Below, piece after piece: positions 1 through 9,358 of a stretch of DNA of 64,000 nucleotides; position 1 is the stretch's first letter; every line of letters starts with the position of its first letter. Made by a program: the position numbers and the translations under genes. Origin of the DNA: Pedobacter sp. Leaf250 (GTDB lineage: Bacteria; Bacteroidota; Bacteroidia; Sphingobacteriales; Sphingobacteriaceae). The stretch lies in assembly GCF_920984735.1 (NCBI RefSeq), contig NZ_CAKLBU010000006.1, positions 62,001 to 126,000 of the forward strand, written 5' to 3'. Under the pieces are notes generated by a model, which worked only from the letters and a program-made list of their open reading frames with translations, was not told the origin of the DNA and did no database searches.

Positions 1-339
1 CAATTTACCTTGTGTGGGCATGATTAAAAAATCGCCTAAATCTGAATGACCTGTGCCACTAAAATGCGTATGGCTGAAACCTGTTATTGTTTTATCTTCA
101 TATTTGTAGCCTGCACAATACTTATATACATCGCCATTATATTTTCCATTTACTTCGTAAGATAACGTGTCTGTTTCAGGACTCAATTGCACAGCACCAA
201 AAGGAACGGTAGCTCCAGGATAGGTGTGTCCCATTTTAGATGTGCCAATAATAGGCTTAACATATTGAACCAAATTCTGCTGTGCCGATGCTACAAAAGC
301 AGACAATAAAAGACAAGGCAGGATGAATTTCTTAATCAT
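1..339 (-). CDS. GH92 family alpha-mannosidase, N-terminal part (runs off the window)
   Basis: Only the first 113 codons are inside the window; the ATG is the complement of 337-339 and the frame stays open to base 1. Residues 1-20 form a signal peptide ending in AQ. The rest carries the GH92 N-terminal signature: VKPIIGT (27-33), YPGATVPFGAVQLSPET (40-56) and GFSHTHFSGTG (87-97). GH92 enzymes are calcium-dependent exo-acting alpha-mannosidases that in Bacteroidota trim mannose from N-glycans or mannans in the periplasm or at the surface. The remainder of the enzyme, including its catalytic acids, lies outside, so the linkage specificity cannot be judged. Confidence 0.85.
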   Translation of the reverse strand, partial: MIKKFILPCLLLSAFVASAQQNLVQYVKPIIGTSKMGHTYPGATVPFGAVQLSPETDTLSYEVNGKYNGDVYKYCAGYKYEDKTITGFSHTHFSGTGHSDLGDFLIMPTQGKL

Positions 340-526
340 ATTATTTAAAAATTGATGTTTGATTTTTTGAAGATTCTAAGGTATTAATTAAAAAACTAAT
401 CTGCATAAAAACTTTAACTAAATCGTTTAATCAACATAAAAAATACAAAAAAGTACAGGGTGATGAAGATGATTTGGAAAGCAATGTTCAGTGCATTTAG
501 GTAATACCCGTCCTGCTCTCTGCTTA

Positions 527-545
527 TCCCGATGAAAAATCGGGA
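527..545. repeat. Short perfect hairpin, REP-like
   Basis: Arms TCCCGAT (527-533) and ATCGGGA (539-545) flank the loop GAAAA. There is no T-run on either side, so it is a poor terminator. Such short GC-rich stem-loops can be dispersed intergenic repeats; no second copy was noticed in this window. Confidence 0.4.
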
Positions 546-649
546 ATCGCTGACGATCAGGTTTAGTTTAGAAAGGTTTATTCATTAAATCCGTTACTGC
601 TTTTTACAAGGAACTGACTTGCATTAAATAATTTCAGATAAATAAACCT

Positions 650-657
650 TATTTTTG
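650..657 (+). promoter_or_regulatory. -7 box of the mnmA promoter (TATTTTTG)
   Basis: TATTTTTG matches the Bacteroidota TAnnTTTG -7 consensus and ends 17 bases before the mnmA ATG, which implies a very short 5' leader. No well-spaced -33 TTG is visible (a TTG at 619-621 is too far away), so the call rests on the -7 box only. Confidence 0.4.
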
Positions 658-674
658 CATCCTATTAAAACAAA

Positions 675-1766
675 ATGAGTAAACACGGTAGAATTCTGGT
701 TGCCATGAGTGGCGGGGTTGATAGTTCGGTAGCGGCTGTAATGTTGCATGAGCAGGGTTATGAAGTTATTGGCTTAACCATGAAGACTTGGGATTACGCA
801 AGTGCAGGAGGCAGCAGTAAAGAAACTGGCTGTTGCTCTTTAGATAGCATCAATGATGCACGTACCTTGGCCGTAAATTACGGTTTTCCTCATTATATTT
901 TAGATATTCGTGATGAATTTGGCGATTATGTAATCGATAATTTTGTTGATGAATATTTAGCTGGAAGAACACCAAATCCATGCGTATTGTGCAATACGCA
1001 CATTAAATGGGAAGCATTATTAAAACGGGCCAATAAATTAGATTGTGAATTTATTGCAACAGGGCATTACGCAAATATTCGCCAGCAAGATAGTGGGCGT
1101 TATGTGATTTCAAAAGGTAAAGACGAAAACAAGGATCAATCTTATGTGCTTTGGGGAGTTTCGCAAGAAAACCTATCACGAACTAAATTCCCCTTAGGCA
1201 GTTTCGCTAAATCCGATATCAGGCAGATGGCTTTGGATATGGGACAGGAAGAACTGGCAAAAAAATCAGAGAGTTACGAAATCTGTTTCGTTCCCGATAA
1301 TGATTACAGGGCATTTTTGAAACATAAAGTTGAAGATTTAGAAGATAAAGTTGCTGGTGGAAACTTCATTCTAAGTAATGGGATGGTTGTTGGTCAGCAT
1401 AAAGGTTATCCATTTTACACTATTGGCCAACGCAAAGGTTTAGGTGTAGCTTTTGGCGAACCAATGTTTGTTACTCAAATTTTGCCAGAAAGCAATACCG
1501 TTGTTTTGGGTAAAGCCGAAGAATTGGAACGCAAAGAAGCATTGGTTCGTAACATCAATTTAATTAAATACGCCAACATCGAAGAACCAATGAATGATGT
1601 GATTACTAAAATTCGTTACAAAGATGCGGGTATGTTAAGTACAATTGTTCAGGAAAAAGATAGAATGCGTGTGGTTTTTGATCATAATGTTTCAGCAATT
1701 GCACCTGGCCAATCGGCGGTGTTTTACGAAGGAAATGATTTATTAGGTGGTGGATTTTTAGTATAA
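675..1766 (+). CDS. mnmA: tRNA-specific 2-thiouridylase MnmA
   Basis: This cytoplasmic enzyme activates U34 of tRNA-Lys, -Glu and -Gln with ATP and transfers sulfur to make 2-thiouridine. At 363 residues it has the normal family length. The ATP-pyrophosphatase P-loop SGGVDSS is at 12-18. The two catalytic cysteines are C103 in NPCVLCN and C204 in YEICFVPDNDYRAF; TGHYA (129-133) and TIGQRKGLGV are further family signatures. The start gives a compact N-terminus running straight into the P-loop strand. It is a single-gene unit, with its own -7 box upstream and a hairpin terminator downstream. Confidence 0.97.
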   Translation: MSKHGRILVAMSGGVDSSVAAVMLHEQGYEVIGLTMKTWDYASAGGSSKETGCCSLDSINDARTLAVNYGFPHYILDIRDEFGDYVIDNFVDEYLAGRTPNPCVLCNTHIKWEALLKRANKLDCEFIATGHYANIRQQDSGRYVISKGKDENKDQSYVLWGVSQENLSRTKFPLGSFAKSDIRQMALDMGQEELAKKSESYEICFVPDNDYRAFLKHKVEDLEDKVAGGNFILSNGMVVGQHKGYPFYTIGQRKGLGVAFGEPMFVTQILPESNTVVLGKAEELERKEALVRNINLIKYANIEEPMNDVITKIRYKDAGMLSTIVQEKDRMRVVFDHNVSAIAPGQSAVFYEGNDLLGGGFLV

Positions 1767-1855
1767 TTAATCTGCCCCCTTAATATCAACATAAACATTG
1801 TTGTTTTCCTAAGAGGCATTCTTATAAAGAAGTTATTATATTATGCGCATAGAGC

Positions 1856-1895
1856 GACTGCTTTACCGAAAAGTCGAATAAGCAGTCTTTTTATT
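1856..1895 (+). terminator. Rho-independent terminator of mnmA
   Basis: Perfect 8-bp arms GACTGCTT (1856-1863) and AAGCAGTC (1880-1887), followed by a T-rich tail from 1888. It lies about 90 bases after the mnmA stop and before the convergent SDR stop; the T-run exists only in the + direction. Confidence 0.6.
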
Positions 1896-1928
1896 TATTG
1901 TAGCGCCTTTAATTATTTTAAAAATTTG

Positions 1929-2699
1929 TTACTGCTCTTCGTAGTGGTAAGTTAAGCCGCCATCAACAGTATATGTAGATCCTGTAACATAGGCAGCTTC
2001 ATCCGAAGCCAAAAATGCAACAACTGCTGCAACATCATCTACTTTCCCCATTCTGCTCATAGGAATGTTATCCAAAACTTTTGCCAGCTGTTTTTTATTA
2101 TTTAATAAATCTTTATTTATAGGTGTGGTAATAGCACCCGGCGCAACGTTATTAATTCGGATGTTTAAAGGAGCCAACTCACTGGCTAAATTTCTGCAAA
2201 GCATTTTTAAACCACCCTTGCTGGCACAATAAGCTGCAAAATGCGGAAAAACAATTTCTTCATGAACAGAACTCATATTTATGATTGTGCCAGCTTTTTT
2301 ATTGCTTTTACAATATTTTACAAAAGTTTGAATGCCAAAGAATACACCTTTTAAGTTGGTATTCATTACCAAATCATAGTCATCTTCGGTCACATCCCAA
2401 AAATCAGCTTTCGTTTCCAGGCCTGCATTGTTTACCAAAATATCTAAAGAACCAAATGCAGCAATTGCATCATCAACCAGCTTAATTACTTCTTTTGATT
2501 TACTTACATCAGCTGCTAAAAATTTAGCCTTTCTGCCCATTCCTTCAATTTTAGCAATTAGTTTTTCTCCACGTTCATCAAACTTGCGCCCGTTCAATAT
2601 TATATCTGCACCTTCTTTGGCTAATCTTAAAGCACAGGCTTCACCTATTCCCTGGCTGCTTCCTGTTACCAATGCTACTTTATTTTCAAAACGATTCAT
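1929..2699 (-). CDS. Short-chain dehydrogenase/reductase (SDR), classical type
   Basis: A 256-residue NAD(P)-dependent oxidoreductase of the classical SDR family. The Rossmann glycine motif TGSSQGIG is at 12-19 and NNAG at 90-93. The catalytic set is S143/S144, Y157 and K161 (YCASK). The C-terminal VDGGLTYHYEEQ matches the usual end of glucose-1-dehydrogenase-like or 3-oxoacyl-ACP-reductase-like members. The substrate cannot be read from sequence. It stands alone, convergent with mnmA, with no neighbour that suggests a pathway. Overlapping open frames on the opposite strand look like shadows. Confidence 0.85.
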   Translation of the reverse strand: MNRFENKVALVTGSSQGIGEACALRLAKEGADIILNGRKFDERGEKLIAKIEGMGRKAKFLAADVSKSKEVIKLVDDAIAAFGSLDILVNNAGLETKADFWDVTEDDYDLVMNTNLKGVFFGIQTFVKYCKSNKKAGTIINMSSVHEEIVFPHFAAYCASKGGLKMLCRNLASELAPLNIRINNVAPGAITTPINKDLLNNKKQLAKVLDNIPMSRMGKVDDVAAVVAFLASDEAAYVTGSTYTVDGGLTYHYEEQ

Positions 2700-2953
2700 C
2701 TTAAATAATTTTAATATTAAAGTTTATTTCTGTAATAATGTTTTAAAAGAATGATGATTATAATAAGAAGACAAGCGCAGAAATATTGATTAATATGTAA
2801 AGGAGTAGCATTTTCATTATAAAAAATAGTTTTCACGGCGCTTTTTTATATTTTTAGACGTTGAGATCTACCTGTTTTTTCCAAGCGAACATAAGTTTTG
2901 TTCTGCATGCAATTAAGTGTTTGATAATCAACATTTACTATCAATCGCCTAAA

Positions 2954-2974
2954 CATTTCTAAATTTTAGAAATG
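2954..2974. promoter_or_regulatory. 21-bp palindrome just upstream of the phytochrome gene
   Basis: Two perfect 10-base arms, CATTTCTAAA (2954-2963) and TTTAGAAATG (2965-2974), flank a single T. The element ends 14 bases before the bphP-like ATG. It could be an operator for a dimeric regulator or a 5'-leader structure. No matching copy was noticed elsewhere in the window. Confidence 0.45.
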
Positions 2975-2988
2975 CGAAAAATTTAAAG

Positions 2989-4518
2989 ATGAGTCAACAA
3001 AAAAACTACGATACAGAATTTTGCGGAAATCTAGCCATCCATCAAACCAATTCCATTCAAGATTTTGGGTATCTTTTAGTTTTGGATTCCAAAACATACA
3101 GTATCCTTCAAGCCAGTGAAAATGTGAATGAAATAATTGGTTGCAATGTTAAAGAATGCATATCAATCGGTTTTCAGGAATATTTGCTACCAGATGATTT
3201 TAAACATTTCAAAGCTGAAGTAAATAAAGGATTGAGAAATCGTTTACCATTTCAGTTTTCTTTACAAAAAGGATCGGTTACTGAACCCGTAAATATATTG
3301 GCTCATGTTAAAAAAGATTTCATCATTCTTGAAATAGAAAAAGTAGATAAAGAACCCGAACACAGTTTTACTGAAGTTTTTCAAGGTGTAAGATCTTTCA
3401 TTTCTACATTAGAGAGTACAGATAACTTGCAGGAGGTTTGTGAGGCCAGTATAAAGGAAATAAGAAGAATTGCCCGCTTTGATGGCATTCGAATGTATCG
3501 TTTTGATAAAGATTGGAATGGAACCGTGATAGCTGAAGAAATTACGGGTGAATTGGATAGTTATTTAGGGCAAACCTTCCCAGCATCGGATGTACCAAAA
3601 CAAGCCAGGGCGCTTTACCTCAAAAATCCATTTCGCTTAATCCCCAACAGGAATTATAAAACGGTTAAACTTTTCCCGGTAATTAATTCCGTTACCAATG
3701 GATTTTTAGATCTTTCTGATTGTAATTTACGCAGCGTAGCAAATGTGCATTTGGAGTATATGGCCAATATGAATGTTACCGCTTCCATGTCTATACGTAT
3801 TATTGTAGATGGCGAATTGTGGGGTTTAATTTCTTGCCACCATGTTACAAGCAAATATTTAAGTGTAGAAAGCAGATCAATTTTTGATTGGTTAAGCATG
3901 GAAATCTCTTATCGCATTTCTTCAATAATCAAACATCAAGAATTGCTGGATAGCACGAAATTATTACAGCAAAGAAGCGAAATTGCTGAATTAATTTATG
4001 CAGAAGATGATATTGTTAAAGGAATATTTGCAGATGCAAACCAAAACCTGCTTTCGTTGTTTAATGCTACTGGAATTGCACTGAGTTTAAATGGTAAAAT
4101 TAAAACGCTGGGCAATGTTCCAGAAATGGATGAACTTGAAAATTTAGTACTGTGGCTTGAAGGTAAAGGAACAAACAAAGTATTTTACAGTGAAAATTTA
4201 GGGGAAATTTACGAGGAAGCAAAGGCTTATCCGCATATTGCAAGTGGTCTGTTGGTAATTCCGATTGATCCTGGAAAAGGAGAATTTTTAATTTGCTTAA
4301 GGCCGGAAGTGATTCAAAATATAAAATGGGGCGGTGATCCAAATCAAGCTATAAATTTTGAAAAGGATGGCTTAAATTATCATCCGAGAAACTCTTTTAA
4401 ACAATGGCTACAAACCATTTACGGACAATCAGAAGATTGGAAAAAAACTGAAATTGATATTGCAGAATCTTTAAGGAATTTCTTATTTGAATTCAGGGCG
4501 AAACAAATTTATAATTAA
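2989..4518 (+). CDS. Bacteriophytochrome photosensory core (PAS-GAF-PHY), no kinase domain
   Basis: A red/far-red photoreceptor module expected to bind biliverdin. An N-terminal PAS domain carries the biliverdin-ligating cysteine C12, followed by the family segment up to DFGYLLVLD. The GAF domain has FPASDVP (197-203, D201), HLEY (H254, Y257), DGELWGLISCHH and H284. The PHY domain has the tongue motif PRNSF (466-470). The protein ends directly after PHY at 509 residues, so the histidine kinase usual in bacteriophytochromes is missing. The next gene begins 4 nt downstream and encodes a large CheB-CheR-PAS-kinase, the likely output partner. No heme oxygenase gene for biliverdin is in the window. 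Confidence 0.93.
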   Translation: MSQQKNYDTEFCGNLAIHQTNSIQDFGYLLVLDSKTYSILQASENVNEIIGCNVKECISIGFQEYLLPDDFKHFKAEVNKGLRNRLPFQFSLQKGSVTEPVNILAHVKKDFIILEIEKVDKEPEHSFTEVFQGVRSFISTLESTDNLQEVCEASIKEIRRIARFDGIRMYRFDKDWNGTVIAEEITGELDSYLGQTFPASDVPKQARALYLKNPFRLIPNRNYKTVKLFPVINSVTNGFLDLSDCNLRSVANVHLEYMANMNVTASMSIRIIVDGELWGLISCHHVTSKYLSVESRSIFDWLSMEISYRISSIIKHQELLDSTKLLQQRSEIAELIYAEDDIVKGIFADANQNLLSLFNATGIALSLNGKIKTLGNVPEMDELENLVLWLEGKGTNKVFYSENLGEIYEEAKAYPHIASGLLVIPIDPGKGEFLICLRPEVIQNIKWGGDPNQAINFEKDGLNYHPRNSFKQWLQTIYGQSEDWKKTEIDIAESLRNFLFEFRAKQIYN

Positions 4519-4522
4519 ACAA

Positions 4523-7500
4523 ATGAGTGATCAAGTGATAAAAGAAACTTCAAAAAGATACGATAAATATATTGTTGCAATTGGAGCTTCGGCAGGTGGT
4601 TTGGAAGCTATTCATGAATTTTTTGATCACATGCCCTCAAATGCAAGTTTTTCATTTGTTGTTATTCAGCACTTATCATCAGATTATAAAAGCCTTTTGG
4701 TTGAGTTGGTTGCCAAACACACACACATGAAAGTTTTTGAAGCAGCCAATGATATGGCTATTCAACAAGATTGTGTTTACATCATTCCCAATAATAAATT
4801 AATGACGGTAAGCCAAGGCCGATTAAAGCTGGCAGACAAATCGGTAATAAAAGCACCTAACACTGCTATCGATCATTTCTTATACACTTTAGCAACAGAT
4901 AAAAGAGAAAAAGCCATCGCCGTAATACTTTCTGGTACGGGCACAGATGGAACAAAAGGCATTCAAGCCATAAAAGAACATGGCGGTATGGTAATCGTTC
5001 AGGAGCCATCGACAGCAAAATTTGATGGAATGCCAAATAGCGCCATAGCTTCAGGTAATGTAGATCACGTTCTTGCAGCTCCTGAAATGCATAAGGAACT
5101 TTTTAATTATGTTAACGAAGAGCCAGTTCAGGTTTTAGAAAATGGTAAAATAAACGAAAAACTTTTAGATGAAATTTTTAAAATGGTTCATCTGCAAAGT
5201 GGTAACGATTTCAATTTATACAAAACGCCAACAATAATTAGAAGAATTGGCCGCAGGATGAATGAAAACAATGTTAAAACACTCGATCAATATGTTGCTT
5301 TATTGAAAAAAAATCAAAAAGAAGTAGCGGTTTTAGGTCAGGATTTTTTAATTGGTGTGACCAAGTTTTTCAGGGATAAAGGTGCCTTTGAAGCTTTCGC
5401 CGATCAGATAAAAGTTATTATAGATCAAAAAATTAATGGAGACACTTTAAAAATTTGGGTTTGCGCCTGCAGTACAGGACAAGAGGCATATACCATTGCA
5501 GTAATTGCCAACGATATTATAGAAAAATCGGGTAAGAAAATTGAGATTAAAATTTTCGCGACTGACATTGATGAGAAAAGCATTGAAATTGCTTCCAGAA
5601 ATCAGTATCCTTCCAGTATCAATAAAGAAATTCCCTCAAAATATTTCAAGAAATACTTTGCTCAGGATGGACAATTTTATGGTGTTATTCCATCGATTAG
5701 AAAACAAGTAGTTTTTGCAAAGCACGATGTAATTAAATCTCCTCCATTTATCAAAAACGATATGGTTACCTGTCGTAATATGCTTATTTATGTAAACAGC
5801 GTATTACAGGAGAAAATTTTATCCATATTTCATTTTTCATTGGTTTCTGGTGGTTATTTAATGTTGGGTTCCAGTGAAACTGCTTCATCATTAAGAGCAG
5901 GTTTAACAGAAATTTCCAGCAAATGGAAAATTTATCAGAAAACTGGAATCATAAATTATTCAACCTATAATACTTATAATACAGAATCTAGATCAGTTTC
6001 CAGTCAAGAAAAAAAACTTAGTGCTACCGATTTTGCCATCACTCCTATTGAGAAAAGTTTTAATACTTTCTTAACGAAAGACTTAAATTATGTTGGCGTT
6101 TATATTGATAAGTCTTACATCATGCAAGATGCAATTGGCGATTATCGACAATTTCTTTCATTGCCTGAAGATAAAATTGAGCTAAATATATTGAAGATGG
6201 TGCCGAAAGAAATTTCGATCATTTTAAATACAGCATTAAGAAAAGCCTGGAAAGATAATAAGGTTACTCACCTCAAACGTGTAAGGTTTGCAACAAGAAA
6301 TAAGGAAACCTATTTGAATATTTCAGTACAACCTGCTGATGAAAGAAGCAGCAATGGGTTTACCATGATTGTTTTTGGGGAAAGTACGCTGGAAACTATT
6401 CCCGATAAAGATGATTTGGGAATGGTAGCTTTTCATGATGGAGACCAGAATGAATATATTTTTGAGCTGGAAGCCGAACTCAATGAAACCCGAAACAACC
6501 TGCAACTTGCTGTTGAAGAGATGGAAACCACCAATGAGGAACTTCAATCTACCAACGAAGAATTGCTTTCTGCCAATGAAGAATTGCAATCGAGTAACGA
6601 AGAATTACAATCTTTAAACGAAGAATTACATACGCTGAATACCGAACATCAGGTAAAAATTAAAGAGTTAATTGAGTTAAATGATGACTTAGACAATTAT
6701 TTCAGAAGTACCGACATTGGGCAAATTTTTGTTGATTCAGGTATGTTTATCCGCAAATTTAATGCAGCTGCCATTAGCATGGTGAATTTGATAGAGGCTG
6801 ATATTGGTAGATCGATCGAGCAAATTTCGAATAACATAAAAACCGATAATTTAAATTTCGATATCGATTCTGTAATTAAAACAGGAAAAATTATTGAAAA
6901 GGAAATTCAAATCAAAAATGGCCATAGCAGCCTGATGAGAATTATGCCTTATCTGCGAAAAGATAAAAAAATTGATGGCGTAGTCATCACTTTTGTTGAT
7001 ATATCGAAACTTACAGAGTTAAGCAACATTATAAGTGGCGTATTTAATGCAAGTTTAAATGGTGTAATGGCATTTAAGGCGGTGCGAAATAAACAACATT
7101 TTATAACTGATTTTGAGTGCATATCTTTCAATGAATCTTCGTTAAAAATTTTAAACAAAAAAGAGAAAGAGCTTATTAATGGTAAAATGCTCGAGAATTT
7201 ACCTGAGATAGCCGAAGGAAATTTATTAAGTAAGTATATTAATGTTGTAGAAAAAGGTACATCATTACAGTATGAAACCAAATTAACGGATAAGATCTGG
7301 ATTGAAATTGTTGCGGTGAAAATGGCCGATGGTTTTGCTGCGACTATTACCGATATCACAAAACAAAAATTAGCAGAAGAAAAACTTAAGCGAAACTATA
7401 ACGAATTGCTTGGTACCAGAGAAAATTTAAAGGAACTGAACACCGAACTCGAGCAAAAAATACTCGAACGTACGGTTAAGCTTTCTGAAAGTGAGGAACG

Positions 7501-9346
7501 TTTCAACTTGGTATCTCAAGCTACTAACGATACGATATGGGATTGGGATTTAGCTAATAATACCATGTGGCGAAATGATAATTTTGCCACCATGTTTGGT
7601 TATGATAACAATCCTGCCAACCAAAACATTTCTTTTTTCTTCGAAAATATTCACCATGAGGATAGAAAAAGGGTGAAAGATAGTGTTTATGAAGCCATTA
7701 ATAATTCTGAAACACAATGGACTTCGCAATATCGACTGAAAAAAGCAGATGGTGATTATGCTACGATTCTTGATCGTGGGAGCATTTTATTGGATGATAA
7801 CGGCATTCCTTACCGCATGGTTGGCTCTATCTTAGATATCACAGTTTTGATAGATACGGAGACCAGACTAAATTCGACAGAGAAAAAATTCAGAAAAATA
7901 TTCGATTCGAATGTGATCGGGATGATTTTTTCGGATGTTCAATCTGGTAGAATAGAAACAGCCAACAAAGTATTTATTGAAATGCTGGGTTACACCACAA
8001 AAGATTTGGAAAATGGCTTAATTAGATGGAACGATATTACGCCACCAGAGTTCTTGCCCATCAGTAAAATATCTGCTGATTTAGTAAAAAATGAAGGTTT
8101 CTGCCCACCATTTGAAAAACAATACATTACCAAAGCAGGTAAAACTATTGATGTATTGGTTGGATCGGCAATTCTGGATGATGAAGATGGCAAGGATGCT
8201 GTTTCATACATTATCGATATCAGCAAGCAGAAACATAATGAAAAGCGAAGAAATGAACTTCAGAAACTGATTAAAAAGCAGCAGGATGAGTTTTATAGCA
8301 TTTTCAAAAAGGCACCAGCTTTAATCAGTATCAGAAGAGGTAAAGATTTAGTTTATGAATTTGTAAATGAAGCTTTTATCCAATTCGATGGTGGAACCGA
8401 TTATATTGGTAAAAAACAACTCAAAGAAGGATCGCAATTTGATACTGAGGAATTAATCAGTATCGAAAAGAAGGTGCTTCAAACTGGTGAAACATTTATT
8501 GCCAACTCCTTTAAACTTCAGCAAAAAGACAAGCAAACTGGCAAAATAAAAGACAGTTGGTTTGATATTATATTAAATCCGGTATTTTCTGATAATGGTG
8601 CAATTGATGGTGTTGCATTTTTCGGTTTTGAAGTAACCGATTTGATGATTGCTCAAGAGGCTACAAAAAACCTCATGAACAAGAAAGATGAATTTATGAG
8701 TATTGCCAGTCATGAATTGAAAACGCCTATTACCAGTATAAAAGGTTATTTACAATTTGCTTTGAAAATGGCCCAACAAGAGAAGTTTGAGCACATTTCA
8801 GGATTTATTGATAAGGCGACCAAACAGATTGGAAAACTTACATCATTGGTAGATGATTTATTAGATGTAACCCGCATCCAGGCCGGAAAAATGGTATTTA
8901 CTTTTACCAATTTCAACATTAATGAAGTTATAGAAGAATCTGCTGATGGGCTACAAGGGAGTTTAGGGAAACATTCTATCACCATGCAACTTGAAGATGG
9001 ACTTATGGTTTATGCCGATAAGAATAGAATTGAACAAGTGGTTTCCAATTTCCTATCCAATGCACTTAAATATTCGCCTCACTCTAATGAAATTATCATT
9101 AAAACCGAAAGGAATGAAAATGTTTTAAGAGTTTCGGTACGTGATTTTGGTATAGGTATCCCTAAAGATAAAACTGAATATATATTTGATAGATTTTTTA
9201 GGGTTGAAGAATCATCTCATTTATTCTCCGGGTTGGGATTAGGGCTTTATATTTCTGCTGAAATTATAGAGCGCCACAAGGGTAAAATCGGCGTAAATAG
9301 TGAGGAAAATAAGGGTGCAGAGTTTTGGTTTGAGATACCAATTTAA
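4523..9346 (+). CDS. CheB-CheR-coiled coil-PAS-histidine kinase fusion
   Basis: A 1607-residue multidomain signalling protein. The CheB methylesterase domain comes first, with its triad visible: S23 (GASAGG), H50 (VIQHLSS) and D142 (GTGTDG). A CheR methyltransferase follows, with a SAM-site strand (VCACSTGQEAYT) and CRNMLIYV. Five TNEELQS-like heptads (670-704) form a coiled coil, then come several PAS domains and a second helical linker. The HisKA domain has H1397 in SIASHELKTP, and the HATPase has N, G1 and G2 boxes (DFGIGIP, GLGLGLY). There is no receiver domain and no membrane segment. The start at 4523 (MSDQVIK) is preferred: an upstream ATG at 4487 would overlap the phytochrome gene by 32 bases. 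Co-transcription with the phytochrome is very likely. CheB/CheR-PAS-kinase fusions are known; this pairing suggests a light-controlled output, which is inference. Confidence 0.92.
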   Translation: MSDQVIKETSKRYDKYIVAIGASAGGLEAIHEFFDHMPSNASFSFVVIQHLSSDYKSLLVELVAKHTHMKVFEAANDMAIQQDCVYIIPNNKLMTVSQGRLKLADKSVIKAPNTAIDHFLYTLATDKREKAIAVILSGTGTDGTKGIQAIKEHGGMVIVQEPSTAKFDGMPNSAIASGNVDHVLAAPEMHKELFNYVNEEPVQVLENGKINEKLLDEIFKMVHLQSGNDFNLYKTPTIIRRIGRRMNENNVKTLDQYVALLKKNQKEVAVLGQDFLIGVTKFFRDKGAFEAFADQIKVIIDQKINGDTLKIWVCACSTGQEAYTIAVIANDIIEKSGKKIEIKIFATDIDEKSIEIASRNQYPSSINKEIPSKYFKKYFAQDGQFYGVIPSIRKQVVFAKHDVIKSPPFIKNDMVTCRNMLIYVNSVLQEKILSIFHFSLVSGGYLMLGSSETASSLRAGLTEISSKWKIYQKTGIINYSTYNTYNTESRSVSSQEKKLSATDFAITPIEKSFNTFLTKDLNYVGVYIDKSYIMQDAIGDYRQFLSLPEDKIELNILKMVPKEISIILNTALRKAWKDNKVTHLKRVRFATRNKETYLNISVQPADERSSNGFTMIVFGESTLETIPDKDDLGMVAFHDGDQNEYIFELEAELNETRNNLQLAVEEMETTNEELQSTNEELLSANEELQSSNEELQSLNEELHTLNTEHQVKIKELIELNDDLDNYFRSTDIGQIFVDSGMFIRKFNAAAISMVNLIEADIGRSIEQISNNIKTDNLNFDIDSVIKTGKIIEKEIQIKNGHSSLMRIMPYLRKDKKIDGVVITFVDISKLTELSNIISGVFNASLNGVMAFKAVRNKQHFITDFECISFNESSLKILNKKEKELINGKMLENLPEIAEGNLLSKYINVVEKGTSLQYETKLTDKIWIEIVAVKMADGFAATITDITKQKLAEEKLKRNYNELLGTRENLKELNTELEQKILERTVKLSESEERFNLVSQATNDTIWDWDLANNTMWRNDNFATMFGYDNNPANQNISFFFENIHHEDRKRVKDSVYEAINNSETQWTSQYRLKKADGDYATILDRGSILLDDNGIPYRMVGSILDITVLIDTETRLNSTEKKFRKIFDSNVIGMIFSDVQSGRIETANKVFIEMLGYTTKDLENGLIRWNDITPPEFLPISKISADLVKNEGFCPPFEKQYITKAGKTIDVLVGSAILDDEDGKDAVSYIIDISKQKHNEKRRNELQKLIKKQQDEFYSIFKKAPALISIRRGKDLVYEFVNEAFIQFDGGTDYIGKKQLKEGSQFDTEELISIEKKVLQTGETFIANSFKLQQKDKQTGKIKDSWFDIILNPVFSDNGAIDGVAFFGFEVTDLMIAQEATKNLMNKKDEFMSIASHELKTPITSIKGYLQFALKMAQQEKFEHISGFIDKATKQIGKLTSLVDDLLDVTRIQAGKMVFTFTNFNINEVIEESADGLQGSLGKHSITMQLEDGLMVYADKNRIEQVVSNFLSNALKYSPHSNEIIIKTERNENVLRVSVRDFGIGIPKDKTEYIFDRFFRVEESSHLFSGLGLGLYISAEIIERHKGKIGVNSEENKGAEFWFEIPI
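6530..6634 (+). repeat. Five tandem 21-base repeats encoding coiled-coil heptads
   Basis: Five consecutive 7-codon units with the pattern x-N-E-E-L-(Q/L/H)-(S/T) inside the CheB-CheR-kinase gene. The repeat is better conserved in protein than in DNA, as expected for a selected heptad coiled coil that joins CheR to the PAS/kinase half. Related NEEL repeats are common in this protein family. Confidence 0.8.
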
Positions 9347-9358
9347 ATTAACTAACGA

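Larger units (their letters stand above)
340..674. other. Intergenic region between divergent GH92 and mnmA
   Basis: 335 bases without a convincing gene. It holds the start regions of the divergent GH92 and mnmA genes, a short perfect hairpin at 527-545 and a -7 box next to mnmA. No RNA gene was recognised. Confidence 0.6.

Noticed and set aside
2428..2754. 108-codon open frame opposite the SDR
   Set aside because: It mirrors the SDR gene, whose motifs are intact, and extends into the intergenic region with no recognisable protein.
4487..4525. Upstream ATG for the CheB-CheR-kinase
   Set aside because: It would overlap the phytochrome gene by 32 bases and add 12 residues before a normal CheB start; 4523 gives a 4-base gap.
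6530..6634. Tandem 21-base repeats as a possible CRISPR or satellite
   Set aside because: They are in frame, encode heptads, and vary at the DNA level in synonymous positions.
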